Of a DNA stretch of 39,168 nt, positions 33,793 through 39,168 are shown one piece after another. Source of the stretch: a virus; IMG/VR virus record IMGVR_UViG_3300005096_000118, positions 1-39,168 of that record. One strand, given 5' to 3'. The translations under genes were made by a program, and so were the position numbers. How positions within the stretch are numbered: position 1 is the stretch's first letter; each line of letters begins with the position of its first letter. Under the pieces are notes generated by a model. The model made no database searches and had not been told where the DNA came from. It was given only the letters and a program-made list of their open reading frames with translations.

Positions 33793-34019
33793 TAAATCGT
33801 ACATAAACGATGCGCCGCCGTGTCCTTTTTGTGGGGGGCTTAAATCTTTCTGCAGGGTTTTGGTCTTTAGACGGCGGTGAGGTAGATGCTGTTGAATGTG
33901 ACGACTGCTATGCCGGCGCACCGGCAACATCGTGGAGCACTAGACACAACGAGATAAACAGCCCGGTAATGGCATCGCTTGCCGATGGCAAAATACCAGA
34001 ACATTTGAAAACGCTATAG
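33782..34019 (+). pseudogene. Lar-like zinc protein, frameshifted at a G6 run
   Basis: The frame from ATG 33782 gives A-P-P-C-P-F-C-G-G and then leaves the conserved path, stopping at about 33877. The other frame continues L-N-L-S-A-G-F-W-S-L-D-G-G then V-E-C-D-D-C-Y-A-G-A-P-A to 34019. Removing one G from the run at 33833-33838 joins them into the C-P-F-C-G-G ... C-x-x-C layout of Lar-type restriction alleviation proteins (about 78 residues). The break may be a sequencing error, a real mutation, or slippage that switches the gene on and off. Confidence 0.6.
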
Positions 34020-34027
34020 AGGCAAAC

Positions 34028-34258
34028 ATGCACCCATTAACATTGATAATAATCGCCGCCATCGTCTTATATTTTGGCCTGGGCATTATGTATGTGAAGA
34101 TGCTTCTTTGCCATTGGGGCGCTTTTTACCGCGCATCTAAAAAGCGGCAGACGTTACCAGTTTTAGCGACGTTTTTATGGCCGATTATATTCATTGTTTT
34201 TATTACCTGGCGAAGTTTTGAACAGTTGACAGTGAGCCGACGGGGAGATTGGGAGTGA
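34028..34258 (+). CDS. Small two-segment membrane protein
   Basis: A 76-residue protein with hydrophobic segments at about 4-26 and 44-60, and a basic loop between (R-A-S-K-K-R-Q). GAGG precedes the start. The function is unknown. Its stop overlaps the start of the next gene. Confidence 0.6.
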   Translation: MHPLTLIIIAAIVLYFGLGIMYVKMLLCHWGAFYRASKKRQTLPVLATFLWPIIFIVFITWRSFEQLTVSRRGDWE

Positions 34259-34422
34259 GCATCGAAGCACTCTTTCAGCCGAAAATATTTAATTACATCA
34301 TTATGGGAATGTATCTCACAAATGCGGGCTGGTGGTTATTTCACGGCAGCAAGGTCGATATGTTTTATTGGCTTTCTGCGCTGGCAATTACTGCGACAGT
34401 TACCTTTGGATATCAGCGATGA
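34255..34422 (+). CDS. Small membrane protein (55 residues)
   Basis: It starts at GTG overlapping the previous stop (GTGA) and ends overlapping the methyltransferase start. It has two short hydrophobic segments with W-W-L-F and F-Y-W-L. Perfect coupling on both sides is the main evidence that it is a gene. The function is unknown. Confidence 0.5.
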   Translation: MSIEALFQPKIFNYIIMGMYLTNAGWWLFHGSKVDMFYWLSALAITATVTFGYQR

Positions 34423-35291
34423 CGATAAGCGTTAACAGTTATTTTTCTGGCGCTGGCCTAATGGACATCGGGCTGATTGAGGCTGGCATTAACATCAACC
34501 AGGCTTTTGAGCTTGATGCAGACGCTTGCAAAACATACGAGCAAAACCTTGGTGGGCACATAAAGCAATGCGACCTGACGTCTGAGCTTGTATTTGAGCA
34601 GGACAGTTGTGACGGCATGGTTTTTACCTACCCATGCACAAAATACAGCGCCATTGCTGACATACACAACACGCGGTCTGGTGATGATCTATTTTTGCAT
34701 TCGCTGCGACACTTAGCGCTTGCAAAACCAGAGTTTTATGTCGTTGAAAACGTGCCAGGCATGCGGGCTTTTCCGGTGGTAATGGAAGTAATGACAAAAT
34801 TGCCTGATTATCATATTCAAACGTTCTGCCCAGTTAAATCGTCACATTGGCTGCCGCAACGTAGAGACAGGTTGATTATTATTGGCACCCGAAAAAGCTT
34901 TACAGTTCGCCCGCCAGAAAATACAAAACCTGTTTCATTAAAGGCGATTTTAGAAAGCGATCCAGATGTGACATTACCAAAAGCGATAAAAACACGGATG
35001 CAAGGCGGCTACCGCGATTTACCTATTGTTTCAGACCCAGATAAAAACGACATCGCGCCGACCTGTGTAGCACATTACGCAAAAGACAAAAGCACCAGGC
35101 TAGTTGCTGACAAACGCTTTCCGCTAGGCGTAAGGCCTTATTCTGTCAGAGAGTTTGCGCGACTTCAGGGAGTACCTGATTGGTTTAAATTCCCAGTATC
35201 TAATACGGCTGCTTATCGACAGATTGGTAATGGTGTTTCAGTGCCAGTTGGCCGATGGATAGGAAACGAATTAAACAGATATTTTAAGTAG
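34419..35291 (+). CDS. DNA cytosine-5 methyltransferase
   Basis: A 290-residue enzyme with the C5 motifs in order: I (F-S-G-A-G-L-M-D-I-G), IV with catalytic Cys73 (T-Y-P-C-T-K-Y), VI (V-E-N-V-P-G), VIII (Q-R-R-D-R-L-I-I-I-G), IX (R-E-F-A-R-L-Q-G) and X (Y-R-Q-I-G-N-G-V-S-V-P-V). The Y before P-C is unusual (P-P-C or F-P-C is more common). The start at 34419 is set by overlap with the previous stop; the frame is open to 34332. It probably protects phage DNA from host restriction. It ends 13 bases before the integron. Confidence 0.9.
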   Translation: MTISVNSYFSGAGLMDIGLIEAGININQAFELDADACKTYEQNLGGHIKQCDLTSELVFEQDSCDGMVFTYPCTKYSAIADIHNTRSGDDLFLHSLRHLALAKPEFYVVENVPGMRAFPVVMEVMTKLPDYHIQTFCPVKSSHWLPQRRDRLIIIGTRKSFTVRPPENTKPVSLKAILESDPDVTLPKAIKTRMQGGYRDLPIVSDPDKNDIAPTCVAHYAKDKSTRLVADKRFPLGVRPYSVREFARLQGVPDWFKFPVSNTAAYRQIGNGVSVPVGRWIGNELNRYFK

Positions 35292-35303
35292 ATGGCTTTT
35301 GTG

Positions 35304-35363
35304 GTTTAACGGCGGCGCTCACGGGCGGCGTGTTTTGCCGTCCGGTGCAGCTTTTTGTTATGT
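35304..35363 (-). other. attC-like site of cassette 2
   Basis: Read on the minus strand, this 60-bp site begins ACATAAC, ends GTTAAAC (exact GTTRRRY core), and has inner arms that pair as GCTGCACCGGACGGC with GCCGCCCGTGAGC. The two unpaired bases fall in the L'' arm of the minus strand, so the site points away from intI, as in normal integrons. Confidence 0.7.
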
Positions 35364-35723
35364 GTGTTTACGGGAGCAACTTAGGGTAGCTGTAAATGAC
35401 TGGCTTGATCTCCAGCAGACAGCAAACATATAAAGTAAAAAGCTTTGATGACGATTGAAGTAATAACTTAAAGGCTCGGGTTGCTCCGCGTAAGCGCATA
35501 TTTAATTTGGAGACGAAAGATGAGGCTAAGTGAGCAATTAAAACAAGATCACGAATCTGGTGATTTCGGCAAAGCACTGGAAGGTTACGCGGAAATAGCC
35601 GCTGAACTTGAAAGGATTGCGGAAGCGGTTTCACATATCGGGGTGGATTGGGGTTATGGAAAATATCAAATGTTACAAAACGATCAAATGGTAGTGCTGG
35701 CGAAGAAGTTATTAAACACATAA
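35310..35723 (-). mobile_element. Integron cassette 2
   Basis: A 414-bp unit bounded by G|TT at both ends (minus strand): TTATGTG at its start and the attC-like site at its end. It holds one ORF on the opposite strand plus 150 bases of upstream DNA with a promoter, TTGATC (35405) and TATAAA (35429), 18 bases apart. Confidence 0.65.
35521..35723 (+). CDS. Cassette 2 protein (67 residues)
   Basis: A small acidic helical protein (M-R-L-S-E-Q-L-K-Q-D-H then A-E-I-A-A-E-L-E-R-I-A-E-A-V) with GGAG eight bases before the ATG. The frame stays open to 35481, but that region has no ribosome site. Its stop codon is formed by the core site at the cassette edge (ACATAA|C). No family is recognised; cassette proteins are often unique. 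Confidence 0.6.
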
Positions 35724-35842
35724 CGGCGGCGAATTGAGGGGTTGCGATTATGTACTGTGAATTTTGCAATGAATATTTTGAATACTGCACATGTGAGAAG
35801 GGTATTGCTTATCGCAAATCCGCCTCGAATGAATTGTTGGGA
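35718..35842 (-). other. attC-like site of cassette 1
   Basis: On the minus strand it runs from TCCCAAC through AATTCATTCGAGGCGG to GTTATGT. The left half is the classical attC start (A-A-C-A-A-T-T-C-A-T-T-C). TTTGCGAT pairs with ATCGCAA and GAGG with CCTC, with extra bases in the left arm. At 125 bp it is a long attC. A perfect 17-base inverted repeat from 35722 to 35898 overlaps it and gives an alternative, longer hairpin. Confidence 0.6.
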
Positions 35843-36036
35843 GGCCGCGAAGCGGGCAACAACAATTCAGGCGATGGCAAACTCAATTCGCCGCCGTTGG
35901 GAAGCCATGAGTGCCGTCGTTGCTTAGGTAACGGATATACAATTTTCCACGAGGATGGCAGAACTTATCAGGATAGATGTTCATATTGCGGAGGCACGGG
36001 AGCGAAGTGACTGAAAGGAGCTTCGCGGCTTCCCAA
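35724..36036 (-). mobile_element. Integron cassette 1 (next to attI)
   Basis: A 313-bp unit between the attI-like core GTTGGGA (36031-36037, minus strand) and the attC-like end at 35724. It carries a zinc-finger ORF on the opposite strand that overlaps attC. An 18-base near-perfect inverted repeat (35836-35853 and 36020-36037) lies within it. Confidence 0.55.
35750..36010 (+). CDS. Cassette 1 protein, DnaJ-type zinc motif
   Basis: An 86-residue protein. It begins M-Y-C-E-F-C then C-T-C-E, and ends with C-R-R-C-L-G-N-G and C-S-Y-C-G-G-T-G, two halves of the DnaJ-type zinc fold (CxxCxGxG). The middle (residues 27-50) is low in pattern because it is encoded by the attC hairpin arms. GAGGGG stands eight bases before the ATG. 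The function is unknown; it may bind protein or RNA. Confidence 0.65.
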   Translation: MYCEFCNEYFEYCTCEKGIAYRKSASNELLGGREAGNNNSGDGKLNSPPLGSHECRRCLGNGYTIFHEDGRTYQDRCSYCGGTGAK

Positions 36037-36060
36037 CAGATATTAATCAGCAACTAGGCA
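36031..36060 (-). other. attI-like region
   Basis: On the minus strand TTGCCTAGTTGCTGATTAAT is followed by ATCTG|TTGGGA. This places one core site directly before intI and a weaker GTT (in AGTTGCT) 17 bases away, the usual layout of attI with two integrase-binding sites. The exact limits cannot be set from sequence alone. Confidence 0.5.
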
Positions 36061-36073
36061 AATATACACAATT

Positions 36074-37096
36074 ATGAAACTATCAGAAGTTATTAATTCA
36101 GTACGCAATACCATGCGATTCAGGCACATGTCTATTCGCACGGAAAAATCGTACATAATCTGGATTAAAGATTTTTCAAAATGGTGTAAAAATCACCCTG
36201 TTGGTGGCCACGGTGACAAACTTAAAGCTTATTTGACACATCTGGCACGAACAAGGAACGTGGCAGCAGCTACCCAACGCCAAGCACTAAATGCCATCAT
36301 ATTTTTATACAAGAATGTATTAAAAATTGATATTGGCGATATTTCAGGGTTCGCCTATGCTAAAAAGCCACGTACTTTACCTGTTGTTTTATCACAACAA
36401 GAAATAGCAGCGTTATTACCAAACATTGCTGGACAAAACTATTTAATCGTTGCGCTGCTTTATGGCGCAGGTTTACGATTAAACGAGGCTTTATCTATTC
36501 GCGTCAAAGATATCGATTTTGATCGTGGCATTATTACTGTTCGCCAGGGTAAAGGAAACAAGGATCGAGCAGTTATGTTGCCATCAACAATTGCTGATGA
36601 TTTGCAGTATCATATTAAAGAAGTAAAACGCATTCACAGTCGTGATTTGGCAGAGGGTTTTGGCGATGCTTACATGCCAAACGCTTTGGATCGCAAGTAC
36701 CCAGGCGCGGTTAAGTCGTTTTCATGGCAATTTGTTTTCCCCGCCACTCGCATTGGCCCTGATCCACGTACTGGTGCTTTACGGCGGCATCATATTCATG
36801 ATTCCGCGGTGTCAAAGGCCATCAAGTCAGCAGCACGGGTGGCTGGCATTAAAAAGCCTGTAGGCGCTCATACAATGCGCCACAGCTTCGCTACGCATTT
36901 ACTTGAATCAGGCACTGACATTCGTACTATTCAGCAGCTACTAGGCCATAAGCACGTTTCAACGACGATGATTTATACGCATGTTTCAAAATCAGGCGCC
37001 GCTGGTGTTGCTAGCCCATTGGAAAATTTAGCCGGGGATGTTTCGCCATCTCGCGTTTCAACGTGGCCACATCAACGGCAAGGTAGCGCAGGGTAG
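36074..37096 (+). CDS. intI: Integron integrase (IntI)
   Basis: A 340-residue tyrosine recombinase. Arg135 (G-A-G-L-R-L-N-E-A-L), Lys160, His266/Arg269 (H-T-M-R-H-S-F-A-T-H-L-L), His292 (L-L-G-H-K-H-V-S-T-T) and Tyr301 (M-I-Y-T-H-V) are all present. The IntI-only patch lies at about 191-240, with A-L-D-R-K-Y-P-G-A then W-Q-F-V-F-P-A then D-P-R-T-G-A-L-R-R-H-H. This patch separates IntI from Xer proteins and is needed to bind folded attC DNA. The N-terminus (R-H-M-S-I-R-T-E-K-S-Y) is also typical. It reads away from the cassettes. No LexA box is visible upstream. The enzyme looks functional. Confidence 0.95.
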   Translation: MKLSEVINSVRNTMRFRHMSIRTEKSYIIWIKDFSKWCKNHPVGGHGDKLKAYLTHLARTRNVAAATQRQALNAIIFLYKNVLKIDIGDISGFAYAKKPRTLPVVLSQQEIAALLPNIAGQNYLIVALLYGAGLRLNEALSIRVKDIDFDRGIITVRQGKGNKDRAVMLPSTIADDLQYHIKEVKRIHSRDLAEGFGDAYMPNALDRKYPGAVKSFSWQFVFPATRIGPDPRTGALRRHHIHDSAVSKAIKSAARVAGIKKPVGAHTMRHSFATHLLESGTDIRTIQQLLGHKHVSTTMIYTHVSKSGAAGVASPLENLAGDVSPSRVSTWPHQRQGSAG

Positions 37097-37982
37097 TATG
37101 GATATCTTTATGCCCAAGAAACGTTTGCACGACTCTCAGATCGCAGCCACGCTCTATGAGGCGTGTGGCAAAGGCCGCGCGCAACAGGTGCGGATAAAAA
37201 CCTTCCCATGGTCTCCTGTTAGCGGTGGCGTTTATTCTGTCATAAGCGCGGCCGATACCAATAGCTGGCCGAGCATAACGATTAACGATTTCCCAAATAC
37301 TTCGCGGTGTCGAAAACGATTTTCCGCGATGAGTAATAAACAGGCTCGAATTTTTACCTGGGCGAGCTGTACGGCGTTTTTTAAACCATTCATGCAGCAA
37401 GAAGTGCATTGGTACCGAGTATGGCAACCGGCGCGATTGACGGCCATCTGCAGACAGCATGAGCAGCCTGTGATCATCGAGCACGCTGCCAATAGTGAGG
37501 CCGACCACCTCGGCAGCAGTAATACCAGTTTCATAGATCAGGCGCATAATTACATGATCTCTAAAACCAACAAAAGCGGTCAAATCAGGCTCAGCAAGAA
37601 GGCGGCCAATTTGAGACTCACAAAGCAAATGCGGCAGCTTTTTTGGTGCCCGGTGCGACTTTGGAATAAGATCATTAATGGCCGTTTCGACATAACCGGA
37701 TTGATAAGCCCATCGATAAAACGACCTCAATACAGTCAGATCCAGATTAAAGGTAGACACCTTTACCTGGTGCCGCCGCGCTCTAATCCACTGGTGTAAA
37801 GAGTCTTTCGATGGCGATAATAAAACAACAAAAACCGACCACCGCAACAAAACAGATCGATACAATCGACGTGTTTCAGTGCTTCTATTACCGAAATTCA
37901 GGTAACAATCATACCGTCTTAAAATCTCTTGGTCAGAGACTTCAAGTTTACTATAAGACGGTTTTAACACGGGTAAAGACAT
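37011..37982 (-). CDS. Tyrosine recombinase lacking the first catalytic Arg
   Basis: A 323-residue protein with a core-binding domain (residues 15-110) and a catalytic domain. His265/Arg268 (H-L-L-R-A-A-F-A-T), His291 (F-L-G-H-K-D-I) and Tyr300 (L-R-Y-L-A) are present. However, the box that normally reads T-G-x-R reads E-T-G-I-T-A-A-E-V, so Thr155 replaces Arg I. It may be inactive, depend on a partner such as host XerC/D, or act as a regulator. Its last 86 bases overlap the end of intI on the opposite strand. Confidence 0.75.
   Translation of the reverse strand: MSLPVLKPSYSKLEVSDQEILRRYDCYLNFGNRSTETRRLYRSVLLRWSVFVVLLSPSKDSLHQWIRARRHQVKVSTFNLDLTVLRSFYRWAYQSGYVETAINDLIPKSHRAPKKLPHLLCESQIGRLLAEPDLTAFVGFRDHVIMRLIYETGITAAEVVGLTIGSVLDDHRLLMLSADGRQSRRLPYSVPMHFLLHEWFKKRRTARPGKNSSLFITHRGKSFSTPRSIWEIVNRYARPAIGIGRAYDRINATANRRPWEGFYPHLLRAAFATRLIERGCDLRVVQTFLGHKDIHTTLRYLAVDVATLKREMAKHPRLNFPMG
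37913..37962. repeat. Nested inverted repeats in recombinase 5' region
   Basis: ACCGTCTTA (37913-37921) and TAAGACGGT (37954-37962) are perfect arms. A second hairpin TCTCT-N5-AGAGA lies inside. They sit in the first 25 codons of the minus-strand recombinase. They could be a self-regulation site, a recombination core, or an RNA hairpin that limits translation. Confidence 0.5.
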
Positions 37983-38212
37983 TTAGTTGTAATTACTCTA
38001 ATTCGCTAACTAATTGTTTTGCAACAACAATACAATAATAATAAGGGTATAAAAATGCTATTTAACATAATATACATTTGTTTACGCAGTTCGTTAATCT
38101 CTTTATTTTTTAACGAGTTACGCTCTTGTAACAAAAAATATAATAAATTATACACAGTCATACCGCAACTATTTATCGGTGTGTTATCAGTGTTTCGCGT
38201 ATAGGTCTCGTC
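37983..38212. other. AT-rich intergenic region before replication genes
   Basis: A 230-bp stretch, much more AT-rich than the rest of the genome. It should hold the promoters of the rightward replication genes and the leftward recombinase. A short frame (ATG 38055, 49 residues, hydrophobic) follows AAGGGT but is not convincing. I see no tRNA or strong terminator. The low melting stability would suit DNA unwinding near an origin. Confidence 0.5.
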
Positions 38213-38980
38213 ATGGCGCGTGCAAGAAACATTAAACCAGGGCTGTTTAAAAATGAAATTCTGGGTGAGGCTAATCCACTTTACACAATATTATTTGCAG
38301 GACTTTGGTGCCTGGCAGACAAAAGCGGGCGATTGGAAGACCGGCCAAAACGAATAAAAGCCGAAGTTTTTCCGTATAGATTTGATCTTGACGCAAGCAT
38401 GGCTCTTGCTTGGCTCAACGATAACTCATTCATAAAACGGTACACAATCGATGGTGAAAACTACATTCAAATCCTAAAATGGAGAAAACACCAGGCGCCT
38501 CACCACAAAGAGACAAACTCAGTAATACCGGATTTTAAAGAGTGTAATAATATAGAAGAAAATCAACAGCATGCGCAAGCTAAAGCCAAGCATGGCTCAA
38601 GCATGGTTCAAGCTTGCGTTAAGCATAACGCTTCTTGCCCCACTGATTCCCTTAACCTGATACCTGATTCCCTTAACCTGATTCCTGAAGTTAATACCTC
38701 TCTCTTATTGCAAAATTTTGAACCAAATGAGCTGACTTTGGAATTTATAAAATCTTACAAATTACCAAAACCAGAGTCATCACACATCGCATCATTTATT
38801 TCACACCACGAAATTAAAAAAACATTTTTCAAAGATGGACGAGAGGTTCAGGCAGCGTTCAAGCGCTGGATGTCACGCCAAGCAGTTTTTGATAACCAAA
38901 AAAATCCCGGAGGAAATAATGCTAAGCAATCAGCAAGCGAATTACACGCCGAAGCAAATGCGGCAGCCTTTGAGCAATAA
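38213..38980 (+). CDS. Replication initiation protein, O-like
   Basis: A 255-residue protein. The N-terminal part (K-P-G-L-F-K-N-E-I-L-G then L-F-A-G-L-W-C-L-A-D-K-S-G-R-L-E-D-R-P) is a winged-helix domain frequent in phage replication initiators. The C-terminal part (F-K-D-G-R-E-V-Q-A-A-F-K-R-W-M-S-R-Q) resembles the DnaT-like ssDNA-binding domain. The middle is low-complexity because the DNA there consists of iterons. It overlaps the P-like gene by 62 bases. It should bind the origin and recruit the P-like loader and host DnaB. Confidence 0.75.
   Translation: MARARNIKPGLFKNEILGEANPLYTILFAGLWCLADKSGRLEDRPKRIKAEVFPYRFDLDASMALAWLNDNSFIKRYTIDGENYIQILKWRKHQAPHHKETNSVIPDFKECNNIEENQQHAQAKAKHGSSMVQACVKHNASCPTDSLNLIPDSLNLIPEVNTSLLLQNFEPNELTLEFIKSYKLPKPESSHIASFISHHEIKKTFFKDGREVQAAFKRWMSRQAVFDNQKNPGGNNAKQSASELHAEANAAAFEQ
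38577..38684 (+). repeat. Iterons, probable replication origin
   Basis: Five 11-base units follow without gap from 38577 to 38631: AAGCTAAAGCC, AAGCATGGCTC, AAGCATGGTTC, AAGCTTGCGTT and AAGCATAACGC. Twelve bases later a 21-base unit occurs twice (38643-38663 and 38664-38684) with one difference. Lying inside the O-like gene, this is the same arrangement as the lambda origin. Confidence 0.65.
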
Positions 38981-39168
38981 AAATATTTCTCAGTTATTTG
39001 TTCGACTTGGATCTAACTACGGCCACTTGTGGACCAGTGCCTGGAAAACTGCAGAATTGATTGAAGCAGCCAGGAAAGAATGGGCGTTAGAGCTTGGTTG
39101 TTACGATACTGGAACGATCGGCATGGCATTACGCAAATGTAAAGCGACTTATCTCAATCACGCGCCGA
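38919..39168 (+). CDS. Replication protein P-like helicase loader (5' part of gene spanning the junction)
   Basis: It starts at ATG 38919 with GGAGG six bases upstream and continues across the circular junction to 279 (145 residues in all). The N-terminal part reads Q-L-F-V-R-L-G-S-N-Y-G-H-L-W-T-S-A-W, a pattern common in phage P-type proteins (YGH-W). It overlaps the O-like gene, so the two are co-translated. The part at the beginning of the window carries the conserved C-terminal region. Confidence 0.8.
   Translation, partial: MLSNQQANYTPKQMRQPLSNKNISQLFVRLGSNYGHLWTSAWKTAELIEAARKEWALELGCYDTGTIGMALRKCKATYLNHAP
39078..39168. repeat. Terminal direct repeat (circular-assembly overlap), copy 2
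   Basis: Identical to positions 1-91. It should be counted only once when the genome is closed. Confidence 0.95.

Noticed and set aside
35375-35490. GGAGCAAC / GTTGCTCC inverted repeat in cassette 2 as a further attC
   Set aside because: The arms pair for only eight bases, with no second inner arm pair or proper core order, so it does not meet the attC layout.
35831-35868. GAATTGTTG ... CAACAATTC as a separate attC
   Set aside because: Core order is GTT then AAC, the reverse of an attC hairpin. It is better seen as part of the overlapping repeats of cassette 1.
36031-36060. LexA-controlled promoter for intI
   Set aside because: ACAG and CAG sequences occur, but not the CTGT-N8-ACAG order of a LexA box.
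38019-38204. Small ORF in the AT-rich region before the replication genes
   Set aside because: Composition is that of AT-rich DNA and the best start gives 49 residues without a recognisable feature. Kept only as a note in the intergenic entry.
1-39168. CRISPR array, insertion sequence or retron/DGR
   Set aside because: No spaced repeat array, no transposase with terminal repeats, and no reverse transcriptase motif (Y-x-D-D) was seen in any frame read.

Overview
The window is the complete genome of a temperate, tailed, siphovirus-like bacteriophage. The first 91 bases are repeated exactly as the last 91, so the molecule was assembled as a circle of about 39,077 bp and linearised inside the replication P gene. 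There is no tail sheath gene, but there is a tape-measure protein and a frameshifted tail chaperone, which suggests a long non-contractile tail. The moderate GC content, the lambda-type O/P replication pair, the T4-type lysozyme, the Rz/Rz1 spanins and the gammaproteobacterial style of the integron parts suggest a gammaproteobacterial host. This host call is an inference.

Layout. 1-2042: end of the P-like helicase-loader gene, an uncertain ORF, a tyrosine recombinase and a Mor-like transcription activator. 2101-7698: terminase subunits, two small genes and a portal fused to a MuF-type head protein. 7791-11952: a fibre/tailspike island with its own promoter motif and terminator, placed inside the head module. 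12119-16601: head protease/scaffold, decoration, capsid and connector genes. 16601-25828: tail genes, a tRNA-Met, the -1 frameshift chaperone pair, tape measure, tail tip and fibre. 25885-27857: lysis. 27858-29708 (minus strand): zinc protein, DUF4177-like protein, HsdR-N-type nuclease and CI-like repressor. 29788-35291: early genes, including a serine recombinase, a tyrosine recombinase, SSB and a C5 DNA methyltransferase. 35304-37096: an integron. 37011-37982 (minus): a tyrosine recombinase lacking the first catalytic Arg. 38213 through the junction: replication O/P-like genes with iterons inside the O-like gene.

The most interesting system is the phage-borne integron. A full-length IntI-type integrase, including the IntI-specific patch and all catalytic residues, sits beside an attI-like core site and two gene cassettes with attC-like sites. 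A third cassette (10995-11292, 298 bp) lies 25 kb away inside a gene for a secreted protein in the fibre island. Removing it precisely at its G|TT boundaries rejoins a signal peptide to its mature domain in frame. The phage therefore appears able to carry, and probably move, integron cassettes within its own genome.

A second system is a Mu-like late regulon. Four copies of a motif with core CACACGTTTCGGACGAC stand before the terminase, fibre, head and lysis operons. The Mor-family protein just upstream of the first copy is the obvious candidate activator. The genome encodes five site-specific recombinases in total (four tyrosine, one serine), which is many for 39 kb.
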